From assembly GCF_900109995.1 (NCBI RefSeq), contig NZ_FOCB01000017.1:34827-98826 (forward strand): 64,000 bases of DNA, written 5' to 3'. A model generated the notes under the pieces. That model did no database searches, was not told the DNA's origin, and was given only the letters and a program-made list of their open reading frames with translations. A program made the translations under genes and the position numbers. Source of the DNA: Pseudomonas sp. ok272. Its GTDB lineage: Bacteria > Pseudomonadota > Gammaproteobacteria > Pseudomonadales > Pseudomonadaceae. The stretch's first letter is position 1; the number at the start of each line of letters is the position of its first letter. This document shows, piece by piece, positions 1-8,309 of this stretch.

Positions 1-74
1 GAAAAAATAGCTGGCGCATTATCACTCAGGTCACAGATAAAACCAGTCGCCCTTTCAGATAAGAGTGGCGATAT

Positions 75-2051
75 GTGTCTTTACATTATAATCCTAAGCT
101 TTTCAGGGACATGGACTGCCGAATGGCTGCCTCTTACCGCGATGCTTTACGTGTAGCGCTGCTTTATCTGGTGCTTTTCATCGCCTGGCTGGGACTTACT
201 GGTTATTTACTGAACAGTTTTTTCGATAAAACGACGGAACTACTGCGCTGGCAACTGATCAGCGGCTATGCCTGGGGGCTGCTCAGTGCCGGGTTGATCG
301 TGGTGGCCCGTCGCCGGTTGCCGGGTTTGCTGGGGATTGGCGGCAAGTCCCTTCGCCGCGAGGCCTACCGGGCACAATTACGCCAGGCGCAGGCGGTGTT
401 CGATTGCACGCACGAAGGGGTGTTGGTGACCGATCGCCGCGGGCTGATCGTGCACGTCAATCGCGCGTTCATGGAGATCACCGGCTACGCGGCTGAAGAG
501 GTGCTGGGCCAGCGCCCCAGTCTGTTCAAGTCAGGCCAGCACGCGCCCGACTTCTATCGGGAGATGTTTCAAACCCTGGACCGCTCGGGCGATTGGAGCG
601 GCGAGATCTGGAACCGACGCAAAAGCGGTGAGATCTATCCGCAATGGCAGACCATCCGCGCGATTCGCGACGACGGCGGTCACCTGACCCACTATGTGGC
701 GGTGTTTTCCGATATCAGCGCGATCAAGGACTCCGAGCACGAACTTAAGCACCTGGCCCACCACGACCCATTGACCGACTTGCCCAACCGCTTGTTGTTC
801 AGCGACCGGGTCGAGCAGGCGTTGGCCTCGGCCCAGGCACACAAGTGCGGTTGTGCGTTGCTGATGATCGACCTGGACCATTTCAAGATGATCAACGACA
901 GCCTGGGGCACAACGTCGGTGATCAGTTGCTCAAGGCCGTGGCAGAGCGACTGCAGGGGATGCTCGGTCCCGGGATTACCCTGGCGCGCTTTGGCGGTGA
1001 TGAGTTTGTGGTGCTGATCGAACGTTGCCCGCAGCCGGCACAAGCCGCCGCGCTGGCGCAACAGATCATCAGCGGCCTGAAAGAGGCGTATCCAATCGAT
1101 GTCCATCAATTGTTCATCAACGCCAGTGTCGGCATCAGTTTGTTCCCCAGTGATGCGCTCACTGACGAGCAACTGCTGCGCAATGCCGACTCGGCGCTGT
1201 TCAAGGCCAAGAGTTCGGGACGCGACAGCTATGCTCTGTACACCGAAGAGCTGACGGCCCATGCGCAGCAGCGGGTCGAAATCACCTTTGAACTGCGCCG
1301 CGCCCTCGACGAGCAGGAGCTGCGGGTCTATTACCAGCCGGTCCACGACCTCAAGACCCGCCGCCTGGTTGGTGTTGAGGCCTTGGTGCGCTGGCAGCAT
1401 CCGCAGCGAGGGTTGGTGCCGCCGGGCGACTTTATTCCGATTGCCGAGCGCACCGGGCTGATCACTGAAATCGATGGGTGGGTGATGCGCCAGGCTTGTG
1501 AACAGATGTGCGCCTGGCAGCGGGCCGGGGTGGCCTTGTCGTTCATGGCGGTGAACGTCTCGGCACGCTTGTTTGCCCGGCGAGAGCTGTATGAGCAGGT
1601 CGCCTGTGTGCTGCACGACACCGGGCTCGATCCTGCCTACCTTGAGCTGGAGGTGATTGAAAGCACGGTGATGGGCGATCCGGAAGTCGCCCTGGAGCAA
1701 ATGCACCGCTTGCGCGAGCTGGGGGTGCGGTTGGCCATCGATGATTTCGGCACCGGCTACTCGTCGTTGCTGCGGCTCAAGCGCCTGCCAGTGCAGAAAC
1801 TCAAGATCGACCAGGGCTTTGTCGCGGGCCTGCCTGGGGATGACGATGACGCGGCGATCGTCCGGGCGATCATCGCGCTGGCGCAAAGCATGGGCATGCA
1901 GGTTCACGCCGAAGGCATCGAGCAGGTCGAGCAAGCGGTCTTCCTGCTGGAACACGCCTGCGACCTGGGTCAGGGCTACTGGTTCGGCCGCCCGGTGCCG
2001 GCGGAACACATCGACTGGGCGCGGGCGCCGGCGATTGCCGTGGGTCAGTAG
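75..2051 (+). CDS. Membrane PAS-GGDEF-EAL cyclic-di-GMP enzyme (PA0285/PipA-like)
   Basis: This 658-residue inner-membrane protein is predicted to make or degrade cyclic-di-GMP. Two hydrophobic segments (about residues 24-47 and 62-78) precede a PAS domain (about 105-215). The diguanylate cyclase domain keeps an intact GGDEF signature at 307-311, and the EAL phosphodiesterase domain starts near residue 420 with EAL at 435-437. An intact GGDEF does not show which activity dominates; tandem proteins often act as phosphodiesterases. The GTG start at 75 has AAGAG nine bases upstream; ATG codons at 111 and 123 are alternatives with poorer spacing. The same kind of gene (PA0285, named pipA) lies beside oscA-sbp-cysTWA in P. 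aeruginosa. The family is certain; the orthology rests on context. Confidence 0.9.
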   Translation: MSLHYNPKLFRDMDCRMAASYRDALRVALLYLVLFIAWLGLTGYLLNSFFDKTTELLRWQLISGYAWGLLSAGLIVVARRRLPGLLGIGGKSLRREAYRAQLRQAQAVFDCTHEGVLVTDRRGLIVHVNRAFMEITGYAAEEVLGQRPSLFKSGQHAPDFYREMFQTLDRSGDWSGEIWNRRKSGEIYPQWQTIRAIRDDGGHLTHYVAVFSDISAIKDSEHELKHLAHHDPLTDLPNRLLFSDRVEQALASAQAHKCGCALLMIDLDHFKMINDSLGHNVGDQLLKAVAERLQGMLGPGITLARFGGDEFVVLIERCPQPAQAAALAQQIISGLKEAYPIDVHQLFINASVGISLFPSDALTDEQLLRNADSALFKAKSSGRDSYALYTEELTAHAQQRVEITFELRRALDEQELRVYYQPVHDLKTRRLVGVEALVRWQHPQRGLVPPGDFIPIAERTGLITEIDGWVMRQACEQMCAWQRAGVALSFMAVNVSARLFARRELYEQVACVLHDTGLDPAYLELEVIESTVMGDPEVALEQMHRLRELGVRLAIDDFGTGYSSLLRLKRLPVQKLKIDQGFVAGLPGDDDDAAIVRAIIALAQSMGMQVHAEGIEQVEQAVFLLEHACDLGQGYWFGRPVPAEHIDWARAPAIAVGQ

Positions 2052-2062
2052 CGCATAGCCGC

Positions 2063-2151
2063 TGTGGGAGCGAGCCTGCTCGCGATAAGGGTAGGTCAGT
2101 CAACATTGATGTTGACGTCGCTGCCGTCTTCGCGAGCAGGCTCGCTCCCAC
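2063..2151. repeat. REP pair (inverted)
   Basis: Two facing copies of the pseudomonad repeat, TGTGGGAGCGAGCCTGCTCG and its complement, are separated by about 45 bases. The pair lies just after the GGDEF/EAL gene and could fold into a long hairpin. Confidence 0.85.
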
Positions 2152-2180
2152 GGAAGAGCTGCACCGGCGAAAACTTCTTT

Positions 2181-2235
2181 TCAGTTATATAAACATTCTT
2201 AAATAGTCTTTTTAAGAATATCTCCGCGTCTCTAG
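2181..2235 (+). promoter_or_regulatory. Probable sulfur-starvation (CysB-type) promoter of oscA-sbp
   Basis: This AT-rich stretch stands out from its GC-rich surroundings. It holds a perfect inverted repeat, ATTCTTAAA at 2195-2203 and TTTAAGAAT at 2211-2219, then GAATATC and a possible -10 (GTATTG). It lies about 80 bases before oscA. Pseudomonad sulfur-starvation genes are activated by CysB from AT-rich sites near the -35; assigning CysB here is inference. Confidence 0.5.
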
Positions 2236-2300
2236 TATTGCTCCTACGCCACACGCAGTGCCGCCACTGCCGGGGCGCACCTCATTTCAGGAGCAGCAAC

Positions 2301-2483
2301 ATGAGCGCATCTCTACGTAGCGTCGATGGCCAGGACGAAGCAACCATCCTGCGTGAAATCCAAAGTGCCCTGCGTGACCTGCGCTTTGGCGCGGTAGAGA
2401 TCACCGTGCACAACGCCCAGGTGGTGCAGATCGAGCGCAAGGAAAAATTCCGCTTGCAGAGCCCTGCTCACAAGCCGAGCTGA
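2301..2483 (+). CDS. oscA: OscA/YezD family small sulfur-starvation protein
   Basis: This 60-residue cytoplasmic protein belongs to the DUF2292/YezD family. Its core pattern (ILREIQSALRDLRFG followed by VEITVHNAQVVQIERKEK) is the family hallmark. OscA is known from pseudomonads as a sulfur-limitation gene needed to use organosulfur compounds under chromate stress; its biochemical role is unknown. The ATG at 2301 is chosen because AGGAG lies 10 bases upstream and the product then begins at the conserved region; a longer in-frame reading from 2238 would cross the promoter region. Sbp starts 67 bases later on the same strand, so the two are probably cotranscribed. Confidence 0.9.
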   Translation: MSASLRSVDGQDEATILREIQSALRDLRFGAVEITVHNAQVVQIERKEKFRLQSPAHKPS

Positions 2484-2550
2484 AGTCGACACCGGCGCCA
2501 ACCCGATTCCAGAAATCCATAAGAACAGCCAAAATTTCAGGAGCTTCACC

Positions 2551-3564
2551 ATGCCGTCTATTCGCCGTTACGCTTTGGCCGCCCTGGCCAGCGCCGTTTT
2601 TGCCGGTTCCGCGGTTGCCAAGGACTATGAGCTGCTCAACGTGTCGTACGACCCGACCCGTGAGCTGTACCAGGACTACAACGCGGAATTCATCAGCTAC
2701 TGGAAGACAGAGCACGCCGGCGACACGGTGAAGATCCAGCAGTCCCATGGTGGCTCGGGCAAGCAAGGGCGCGCCGTGATCGATGGCCTGCGGGCCGACG
2801 TGGTGACCCTGGCCCTGGCCGGTGATATCGATGAAATCGCCAAGCTGGGCAAGACCCTGCCGGTGGACTGGCAGAAACGTCTGCCGGATGCGAGCACCCC
2901 GTACACCTCGACCATCGTGTTCCTGGTGCGCAAGGGCAACCCTAAAGGCATCAAGGACTGGGGCGACCTGGTCAAGAACGACGTGTCGGTGATCACGCCG
3001 AACCCGAAAACCTCGGGCGGTGCGCGCTGGAACTTCCTCGCGGCCTGGGCCTATGGCCTCAAAGCCAACGGCGGTGACGAAGCCAAGGCCAAGCAGTACG
3101 TACAAACCCTGTTCAAGCACGTGCCGATCCTGGACACCGGCGCCCGCGGCTCGACCATTACCTTCGTCAACAACGGTCAGGGCGACGTGTTGCTGGCCTG
3201 GGAAAACGAAGCGTTCCTGGCCCTGAAAGAAGAGGGCGGCGCCGAGAAGTTCGACATCGTCGTGCCTTCGCTGTCGATCCTCGCCGAGCCACCGGTGGCC
3301 GTGGTCGACAAGAATGCCGAGAAGAAGGGCAACGAGCAGATCGCCGAGGCCTACCTCAATCACCTGTACAGCCCGGCCGGCCAGGAGATTGCGGCGAAAA
3401 ACTTCTACCGCCCGCGTGACAAGGAGGTGGCGGCCAAGTACGCCAAGCAGTTCCCGACCCTGGAGCTGGTGACCATCGACAAGGACTTTGGCGGCTGGAA
3501 AACCGCGCAGCCGAAGTTCTTCAACGATGGTGGTGTGTTCGACCAGATCTATCAGGCGCAGTAA
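2551..3564 (+). CDS. sbp: Periplasmic sulfate-binding protein
   Basis: This is the 337-residue substrate-binding subunit of the sulfate/thiosulfate ABC importer. A Sec signal peptide (about residues 1-23, ending AGSAVA before KDYELLNVSYDPTRELY) directs it to the periplasm. The conserved start of the mature protein and the segment SHGGSGKQ are typical of Sbp/CysP proteins. Length is normal. It lies between oscA and cysTWA, the arrangement found in P. aeruginosa. A REP pair separates it from cysT and may lower expression of the membrane subunits relative to this abundant protein (inference). Confidence 0.97.
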   Translation: MPSIRRYALAALASAVFAGSAVAKDYELLNVSYDPTRELYQDYNAEFISYWKTEHAGDTVKIQQSHGGSGKQGRAVIDGLRADVVTLALAGDIDEIAKLGKTLPVDWQKRLPDASTPYTSTIVFLVRKGNPKGIKDWGDLVKNDVSVITPNPKTSGGARWNFLAAWAYGLKANGGDEAKAKQYVQTLFKHVPILDTGARGSTITFVNNGQGDVLLAWENEAFLALKEEGGAEKFDIVVPSLSILAEPPVAVVDKNAEKKGNEQIAEAYLNHLYSPAGQEIAAKNFYRPRDKEVAAKYAKQFPTLELVTIDKDFGGWKTAQPKFFNDGGVFDQIYQAQ

Positions 3565-3608
3565 TCTGATCCAAGCCACGCCGCGTGCCTGATGCCGGGC
3601 TCGTAACA

Positions 3609-3699
3609 TGTGGGAGCGGGCTTGCTCGCGAAGGCGTCGTGTCAGTCAACTGGGATGTTGAGTGTGCCGGCCACTTCGCGAGCAAGCCCGCTCCCACAT
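3609..3699. repeat. REP pair between sbp and cysT
   Basis: Facing copies of TGTGGGAGCGGGCTTGCTCG flank about 45 bases inside the probable sbp-cysTWA transcript. A stable stem-loop here could protect the sbp end of the message from 3' decay, as REP hairpins do in some operons (inference). Confidence 0.85.
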
Positions 3700-3740
3700 G
3701 AATGCGTTTAGCTGAATGTTCTCTTTGACCAAGGACTTTT

Positions 3741-4559
3741 ATGTCTCGTCGTATCTCCCCTGTCATACCCGGCTTCGGGCTGACGCTGGGCTACACCTTG
3801 GTGTACCTCAGCTTGATTGTGCTCATACCCCTGGCGGCGATGTTCGTGCACGCCTCCCAACTCACCTGGGATCAGTTCTGGGCAATCATCTCGGCCCCAC
3901 GGGTGTGGGCCGCGTTGAAGCTCAGTTTTGGTACCGCGCTGTTCGCGGCGATTATCAACGGCATCATCGGTACGCTCCTGGCGTGGGTATTAGTGCGCTA
4001 TACCTTCCCTGGACGCAAAGTGATCGACGCGATGATCGACCTGCCGTTCGCATTGCCCACGGCCGTGGCCGGTATCGCGCTGACAGCGCTGTACGCGCCC
4101 ACCGGCTTGGTGGGTCAGTTTGCAACGGACCTGGGTTTCAAGATCGCCTACACCCCCCTGGGCATCACCCTCGCCCTGACTTTTGTGACACTTCCATTCG
4201 TGGTACGTACAGTACAGCCAGTATTGGCCGATATCCCGCGTGAGGTGGAAGAGGCCGCTGCCTGCCTGGGGGCCAAGCCGCTGCAAGTGTTCCGCCACAT
4301 CCTGGTGCCGGCCTTGCTGCCCGCCTGGCTGACGGGGTTTGCCCTGGCGTTTGCCCGCGGGGTCGGTGAGTACGGCTCGGTGATTTTCATTGCCGGCAAC
4401 ATGCCGATGAAGACCGAAATCCTGCCGCTGCTGATCATGGTCAAGCTCGACCAGTACGATTACACCGGTGCTACTTCCATTGGCGTGTTGATGCTGGTGG
4501 TTTCCTTTGTCCTGTTGCTGCTGATCAACTTGTTGCAGCGGCGCATCGAAACCCCATAA
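3741..4559 (+). CDS. cysT: Sulfate ABC transporter permease CysT
   Basis: This 272-residue inner-membrane protein is one of the two permeases of the sulfate/thiosulfate importer. About six membrane segments are visible. The EAA loop that docks to the ATPase appears as EVEEAAACLGAKPLQVF (about residues 166-182), followed by the conserved RGVGEYGSVIFIAGN. Length matches the family. The ATG at 3741 follows an AAGGA. CysW begins 12 bases after its stop, so the pair is cotranscribed. Confidence 0.97.
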   Translation: MSRRISPVIPGFGLTLGYTLVYLSLIVLIPLAAMFVHASQLTWDQFWAIISAPRVWAALKLSFGTALFAAIINGIIGTLLAWVLVRYTFPGRKVIDAMIDLPFALPTAVAGIALTALYAPTGLVGQFATDLGFKIAYTPLGITLALTFVTLPFVVRTVQPVLADIPREVEEAAACLGAKPLQVFRHILVPALLPAWLTGFALAFARGVGEYGSVIFIAGNMPMKTEILPLLIMVKLDQYDYTGATSIGVLMLVVSFVLLLLINLLQRRIETP

Positions 4560-4571
4560 GGAGGCGCGAAC

Positions 4572-5444
4572 ATGTCCCAATCGTCTATTAGCGCCGCGTC
4601 GTCGGCCAACGCGGCTCGCCGTGGCAGCGCCGTTTCGCGCCGTGTCCTGATCGGCCTCGGCTGGCTGATCTTTGCGCTGTTCCTGTTGTTGCCACTGTTC
4701 ATCGTGGTCTCCCAGGGATTGAAGCTCGGCCTCGGTGCATTCTTCGCCGCGATCTTCGAACCCGATGCGCTGTCGGCCCTCAAGCTCACGGTGATCGCCG
4801 TGTTGATCTCGGTGCCGTTGAACCTGGTGTTCGGCGTCAGCGCCGCCTGGTGCGTGAGCAAGTACTCGTTTCGTGGCAAGAGCATGCTGGTGACCCTGAT
4901 CGACTTGCCGTTCTCGGTGTCGCCGGTGATCGCGGGCCTGGTCTACGTGTTGATGTTCGGCGCCCAGGGCCTTTTCGGCCCGTGGTTGCAGGATCACGAC
5001 ATTCAGATCGTCTTCGCCTTGCCGGGTATCGTGCTGGCGACGATTTTTGTCACCGTGCCGTTCGTGGCCCGCGAGCTGATCCCGCTGATGCAGGAGCAGG
5101 GCACGCAAGAGGAAGAGGCCGCGCGTCTGCTGGGCGCCAACGGCTGGCAAATGTTCTGGCACGTGACCGTCCCCAACATCAAATGGGGCCTGATCTACGG
5201 CGTGGTGCTGTGTACCGCGCGGGCGATGGGCGAGTTCGGTGCGGTGTCGGTGGTCTCCGGGCACATTCGCGGGGTGACCAACACCTTGCCGCTGCACGTC
5301 GAGATCCTCTACAACGAATACAACCACGTGGCCGCGTTCGCTGTGGCGAGCCTGTTGCTGATCCTGGCGCTCTTCATCCTGCTGCTCAAGCAGTGGAGCG
5401 AATCCCGTATTAACCGCCTGCGCGCCAGCGCCGCGGAGGAATAA
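4572..5444 (+). CDS. cysW: Sulfate ABC transporter permease CysW
   Basis: The second permease of the sulfate importer has 290 residues and about six membrane segments. Its EAA loop reads EEEAARLLGANGWQMFWH, and ARAMGEFGAVSVVSGHIRG matches the conserved CysW region after it. The start has AGGAG close upstream. Only three bases separate it from cysA, indicating tight cotranscription and probably coupled translation. It is expected to pair with CysT in the membrane with two CysA subunits beneath. Confidence 0.97.
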   Translation: MSQSSISAASSANAARRGSAVSRRVLIGLGWLIFALFLLLPLFIVVSQGLKLGLGAFFAAIFEPDALSALKLTVIAVLISVPLNLVFGVSAAWCVSKYSFRGKSMLVTLIDLPFSVSPVIAGLVYVLMFGAQGLFGPWLQDHDIQIVFALPGIVLATIFVTVPFVARELIPLMQEQGTQEEEAARLLGANGWQMFWHVTVPNIKWGLIYGVVLCTARAMGEFGAVSVVSGHIRGVTNTLPLHVEILYNEYNHVAAFAVASLLLILALFILLLKQWSESRINRLRASAAEE

Positions 5445-5447
5445 CTC

Positions 5448-6437
5448 ATGTCGATCGAAGTGCGTAACGTCAGCAAGAATTTCAATGCGTTCAAGGCGCT
5501 GGACAACATCAGCCTGGACATCCAGAGCGGCGAGCTGGTGGCCTTGCTCGGCCCGTCCGGCTGCGGCAAGACCACCCTGTTGCGGATCATCGCCGGGCTG
5601 GAAACCCCGGACCAGGGCAGCATCGTGTTCCACGGTGAGGACGTGTCCGGGCACGACGTGCGTGATCGCAACGTCGGGTTTGTGTTCCAGCACTATGCGT
5701 TGTTCCGCCACATGACGGTGTTCGACAACGTCGCGTTCGGCCTGCGCATGAAGCCCAAGAACCAGCGCCCGAGCGAAAGCCAGATTGCGGTGAAAGTCCA
5801 CGAGTTGCTCAACATGGTGCAACTGGACTGGCTGTCGGACCGCTACCCCGAACAACTCTCCGGCGGCCAGCGCCAACGGATCGCCCTGGCCCGCGCCCTG
5901 GCGGTAGAGCCCAAGGTGCTGTTGCTCGACGAACCGTTTGGTGCGCTGGATGCCAAGGTCCGTAAAGAGCTGCGTCGCTGGTTGGCGCGCCTGCACGAAG
6001 ACATCAACCTGACGTCGGTGTTCGTGACCCACGACCAGGAAGAAGCCATGGAAGTGGCGGATCGCATCGTGGTGATGAACAAGGGCGTGATCGAGCAGAT
6101 CGGCTCGCCGGGCGATGTCTACGAAAACCCGGCCAGCGACTTCGTGTACCACTTCCTCGGTGACTCGAACCGCTTGCACCTGGGCGAAGACAAGCACGTG
6201 TTGTTCCGTCCCCATGAAGTGTCGCTGTCGCGCCATGAGCTGGAAGACCACCACCCTGCCGAGGTGCGCGACATCCGCCCACTGGGCGCGACCACGCGGG
6301 TGACGCTGAAGGTGGAGGGTCAGAGTGAGTTGATCGAGGCCGAAGTGGTCAAGGACCACGACAGCCTGACCGGCCTGGCCAAGGGCGAGACGCTGTTCTT
6401 CAAGCCCAAGGTCTGGCAGAAGATCGCCAACCTCTAA
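5448..6437 (+). CDS. cysA: Sulfate ABC transporter ATP-binding protein CysA
   Basis: This 329-residue cytoplasmic ATPase drives sulfate/thiosulfate import. Walker A (GPSGCGKT) is at residues 35-42, the ABC signature LSGGQRQR at about 139, Walker B LLLDEP just after, and the switch histidine lies in FVTHDQEEAME. A C-terminal regulatory domain (about 235-329) is typical of the CysA/MalK group. It is the last gene of the sbp-cysTWA cluster; only a REP pair follows, with no T-rich terminator. Confidence 0.97.
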   Translation: MSIEVRNVSKNFNAFKALDNISLDIQSGELVALLGPSGCGKTTLLRIIAGLETPDQGSIVFHGEDVSGHDVRDRNVGFVFQHYALFRHMTVFDNVAFGLRMKPKNQRPSESQIAVKVHELLNMVQLDWLSDRYPEQLSGGQRQRIALARALAVEPKVLLLDEPFGALDAKVRKELRRWLARLHEDINLTSVFVTHDQEEAMEVADRIVVMNKGVIEQIGSPGDVYENPASDFVYHFLGDSNRLHLGEDKHVLFRPHEVSLSRHELEDHHPAEVRDIRPLGATTRVTLKVEGQSELIEAEVVKDHDSLTGLAKGETLFFKPKVWQKIANL

Positions 6438-6451
6438 CCCGCCGCAATCCC

Positions 6452-6545
6452 TGTGGGAGCGAGCCTGCTCGCGAAAGCAGTGTGCCAGTCAACGGTGATG
6501 TTGGCAGTGCCGGCCTCATCGCCGGCAAGCCGGTCTCGTTCCCAC
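6452..6545. repeat. REP pair with diverged right arm
   Basis: The left arm is the usual CTGTGGGAGCGAGCCTGCTC. The right arm is a different subtype (CATCGCCGGCAAGCCGGTCTC). It lies between the convergent cysA and lysE-family genes, so the palindrome has mixed composition. Confidence 0.7.
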
Positions 6546-6561
6546 GTTGGATTGCTGTGGT

Positions 6562-7182
6562 TCAGTTGAACCCATCCTGCAACACCAACACACACCCCAA
6601 CCCCATCAGGATCGAGCCGCTTAAACGCGGCACGAAGCGCTTGAACCTGGGCGATGACAACGGGCCGAGCAACACCGACGCGCCCAGCACCGCCGCCACA
6701 TCGGCAAACGAAAACACCAGGTTGACGAAGCTCCCCAGCACCAGGAACTGCAACCAGACCGGGGCCGAGGCGGTGACGTCGACGAACTGCGGCAGAAAGG
6801 TCAGGAAGAACAGCGCGGTCTTCGGGTTGAGGACCTCCACCACCACACTGTCGCGCAGCACGCCGGGCTTGTGCTCGGGGTCTGCATCGGCGGCATGCCG
6901 GCTCTTGACGATCATCGATCCGCCCAGCCAGATCAGGTAGCCGGCACCGGCCAGGCGGATGACGTCGAATGCCATGGGCGCGGCATGCAGCAATGCCGAC
7001 AAACCGAACGTCGCGGCGGCGATGTGGGCGTAGCAGCCCAGGTGAATACCCAGTGCCGCCTTGAGCCCGGCGCGCCGGCCGTGGGCCAGGGTCTGGCTGG
7101 TCATGTAGAGAATCGCCGGGCCCGGCATGCAGGCGAAGGCCAGTGTGGCGGTGGCGAAGGGGATCCAGAGTTGCAGTGACAT
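6562..7182 (-). CDS. LysE/RhtB family amino-acid exporter
   Basis: This 206-residue inner-membrane protein probably exports an amino acid or related metabolite by proton antiport. About six hydrophobic segments are seen. The N-terminal half carries the family signature (MPGPAILYMTSQ followed by GRRAGLKAALGIHLG). The ATG at 7182 is preferred because the product then starts directly before the first membrane segment; the longer in-frame reading adds 34 residues unlike the family. The substrate cannot be told from sequence. It is a single gene, convergent with cysA; a link to cysteine export is possible but unsupported. Confidence 0.88.
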   Translation of the reverse strand: MSLQLWIPFATATLAFACMPGPAILYMTSQTLAHGRRAGLKAALGIHLGCYAHIAAATFGLSALLHAAPMAFDVIRLAGAGYLIWLGGSMIVKSRHAADADPEHKPGVLRDSVVVEVLNPKTALFFLTFLPQFVDVTASAPVWLQFLVLGSFVNLVFSFADVAAVLGASVLLGPLSSPRFKRFVPRLSGSILMGLGCVLVLQDGFN

Positions 7183-7391
7183 GAGGGTGTTCTTCCAGTG
7201 GCTGTGTGCCCGTGGGCAAGTTCTGGAGAACGCTGGAACAGAGGAACAGCAGGTCTTGCGTGCAGCGAAATACCAGAGCCGCAAGGTTAGGGACCGGCCA
7301 GGCGCGTAGAAATACGACAGGTGTCGTATTTTGTCAGATCAGTTGGGGGGTGATGCTGGATGCGTTCGATCTCAGCCTTGGCACACAACCT

Positions 7392-7601
7392 TGTGGGAGC
7401 AACTGTCTTAGCCATGCCGCTCGTCACCGCCATCGCGAGCAGGAATCTGGGTTGAGCCTCGCTCCTACAAGGAATTGAACTGCTCCCGGATGTGTGTTCG
7501 CCGTGGACCATTGTGGGAGCGGGCTTGCTCGCGAAGGCTGCGGCACATTCAACATCACAGTGGACAGGCACACCGCGTTCGCGAGCAAGCCCGCTCCCAC
7601 A
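7392..7601. repeat. Composite repeat copy A plus REP pair
   Basis: This fills most of the 430-base gap upstream of the LysE gene. Positions 7392-7468 hold a composite repeat starting TGTGGGAGCAACTGTCTTAG and ending TCGCTCCTAC, which recurs at 35105-35193 (reverse strand) and 45203-45293. It is followed by a shared linker (GTGTGTTCGCCGTGGACCA) and a standard REP pair at 7512-7601. No gene is seen in this gap. Confidence 0.75.
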
Positions 7602-7614
7602 GGGATTGGTTTGT

Positions 7615-8274
7615 TCAGCCCGTGGGCAAACCCAGGCGCACGGCATAAACCGCCAGTTCCGCGGTGTTGTGCAGGTCGAGTTTGCGCATCAGGTTTTCCC
7701 GGTGCTTGCGCACGGTGAACGGGCTGATGCAGAACCGTTCGGCGATGTCGCGGGCGGTGGCGCCCTGGGCGACTAGGCTGAGGATCTGGCGTTCGCGCGG
7801 GGTCAGTTCGGCCTGGGCGATCAGGTGCTCGCCGATGTCGCTGGGGGTGTGGTCATGGCCATCGACGGCAAAGCGTACGGAGAGGGCCAGGTAGCGGTTG
7901 TTCAGGCGCACGGCGTCAATCGCGTCGAACAGTTCGTGGCTTTCATCGGCCTTGGTGATGTAGGCATGTACACCGGCATCGAGTACGCCACGGATGGTGC
8001 TCAGCTCGATGTTGGCGGTCAGCACCAGGATTTTCAGCTTGGGGTAGTCGCCACGCAGGTCGCGGATGAATTGCAGGCGGTTGACCCCGGGCATGCCCAG
8101 GTCGAGCAACAGCAGGTCGACGCGCTGCTCGGACAGGACGTGGAGAATCTCGTCGCTGTTGGCGGCCTCGCCGACGACGAGCAGGTCATCACGGGTCGAG
8201 AGCAGAAACTTCAGGCCATCGCGCACGATGCTATGGTCATCGGCAATCAAGACGTTCAGGCGCTTCGCTTCCAT
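7615..8274 (-). CDS. NarL/LuxR-type response regulator
   Basis: This 219-residue regulator has a receiver domain (about residues 6-122), with acidic residues D12-D13, the phosphoacceptor D58 in LLLLDLGMPG and a lysine in ITKAD. A LuxR-type helix-turn-helix follows (about 148-210: LTPRERQILSLVAQGATARD, then FTVRKHRENLMRKL). It is divergent from the hybrid kinase starting at 8310 with only 35 bases between, so the two very likely form one signalling pair. The signal and targets are unknown. Confidence 0.9.
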   Translation of the reverse strand: MEAKRLNVLIADDHSIVRDGLKFLLSTRDDLLVVGEAANSDEILHVLSEQRVDLLLLDLGMPGVNRLQFIRDLRGDYPKLKILVLTANIELSTIRGVLDAGVHAYITKADESHELFDAIDAVRLNNRYLALSVRFAVDGHDHTPSDIGEHLIAQAELTPRERQILSLVAQGATARDIAERFCISPFTVRKHRENLMRKLDLHNTAELAVYAVRLGLPTG

Positions 8275-8309
8275 TGTCAGTTGCTCTTCTTATTCGTTGA
8301 GATTTCGCC

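Noticed and set aside
531..2009. Long minus-strand frame of 492 codons inside the GGDEF/EAL gene
   Set aside because: It lies wholly opposite a gene with clear domains and its product has no recognisable motif; such mirror frames are common in GC-rich DNA.
3990..6359. Minus-strand frame of 789 codons across cysT-cysW-cysA
   Set aside because: Antisense to three well supported genes; composition is rich in H, R, Q and D, typical of reverse frames.
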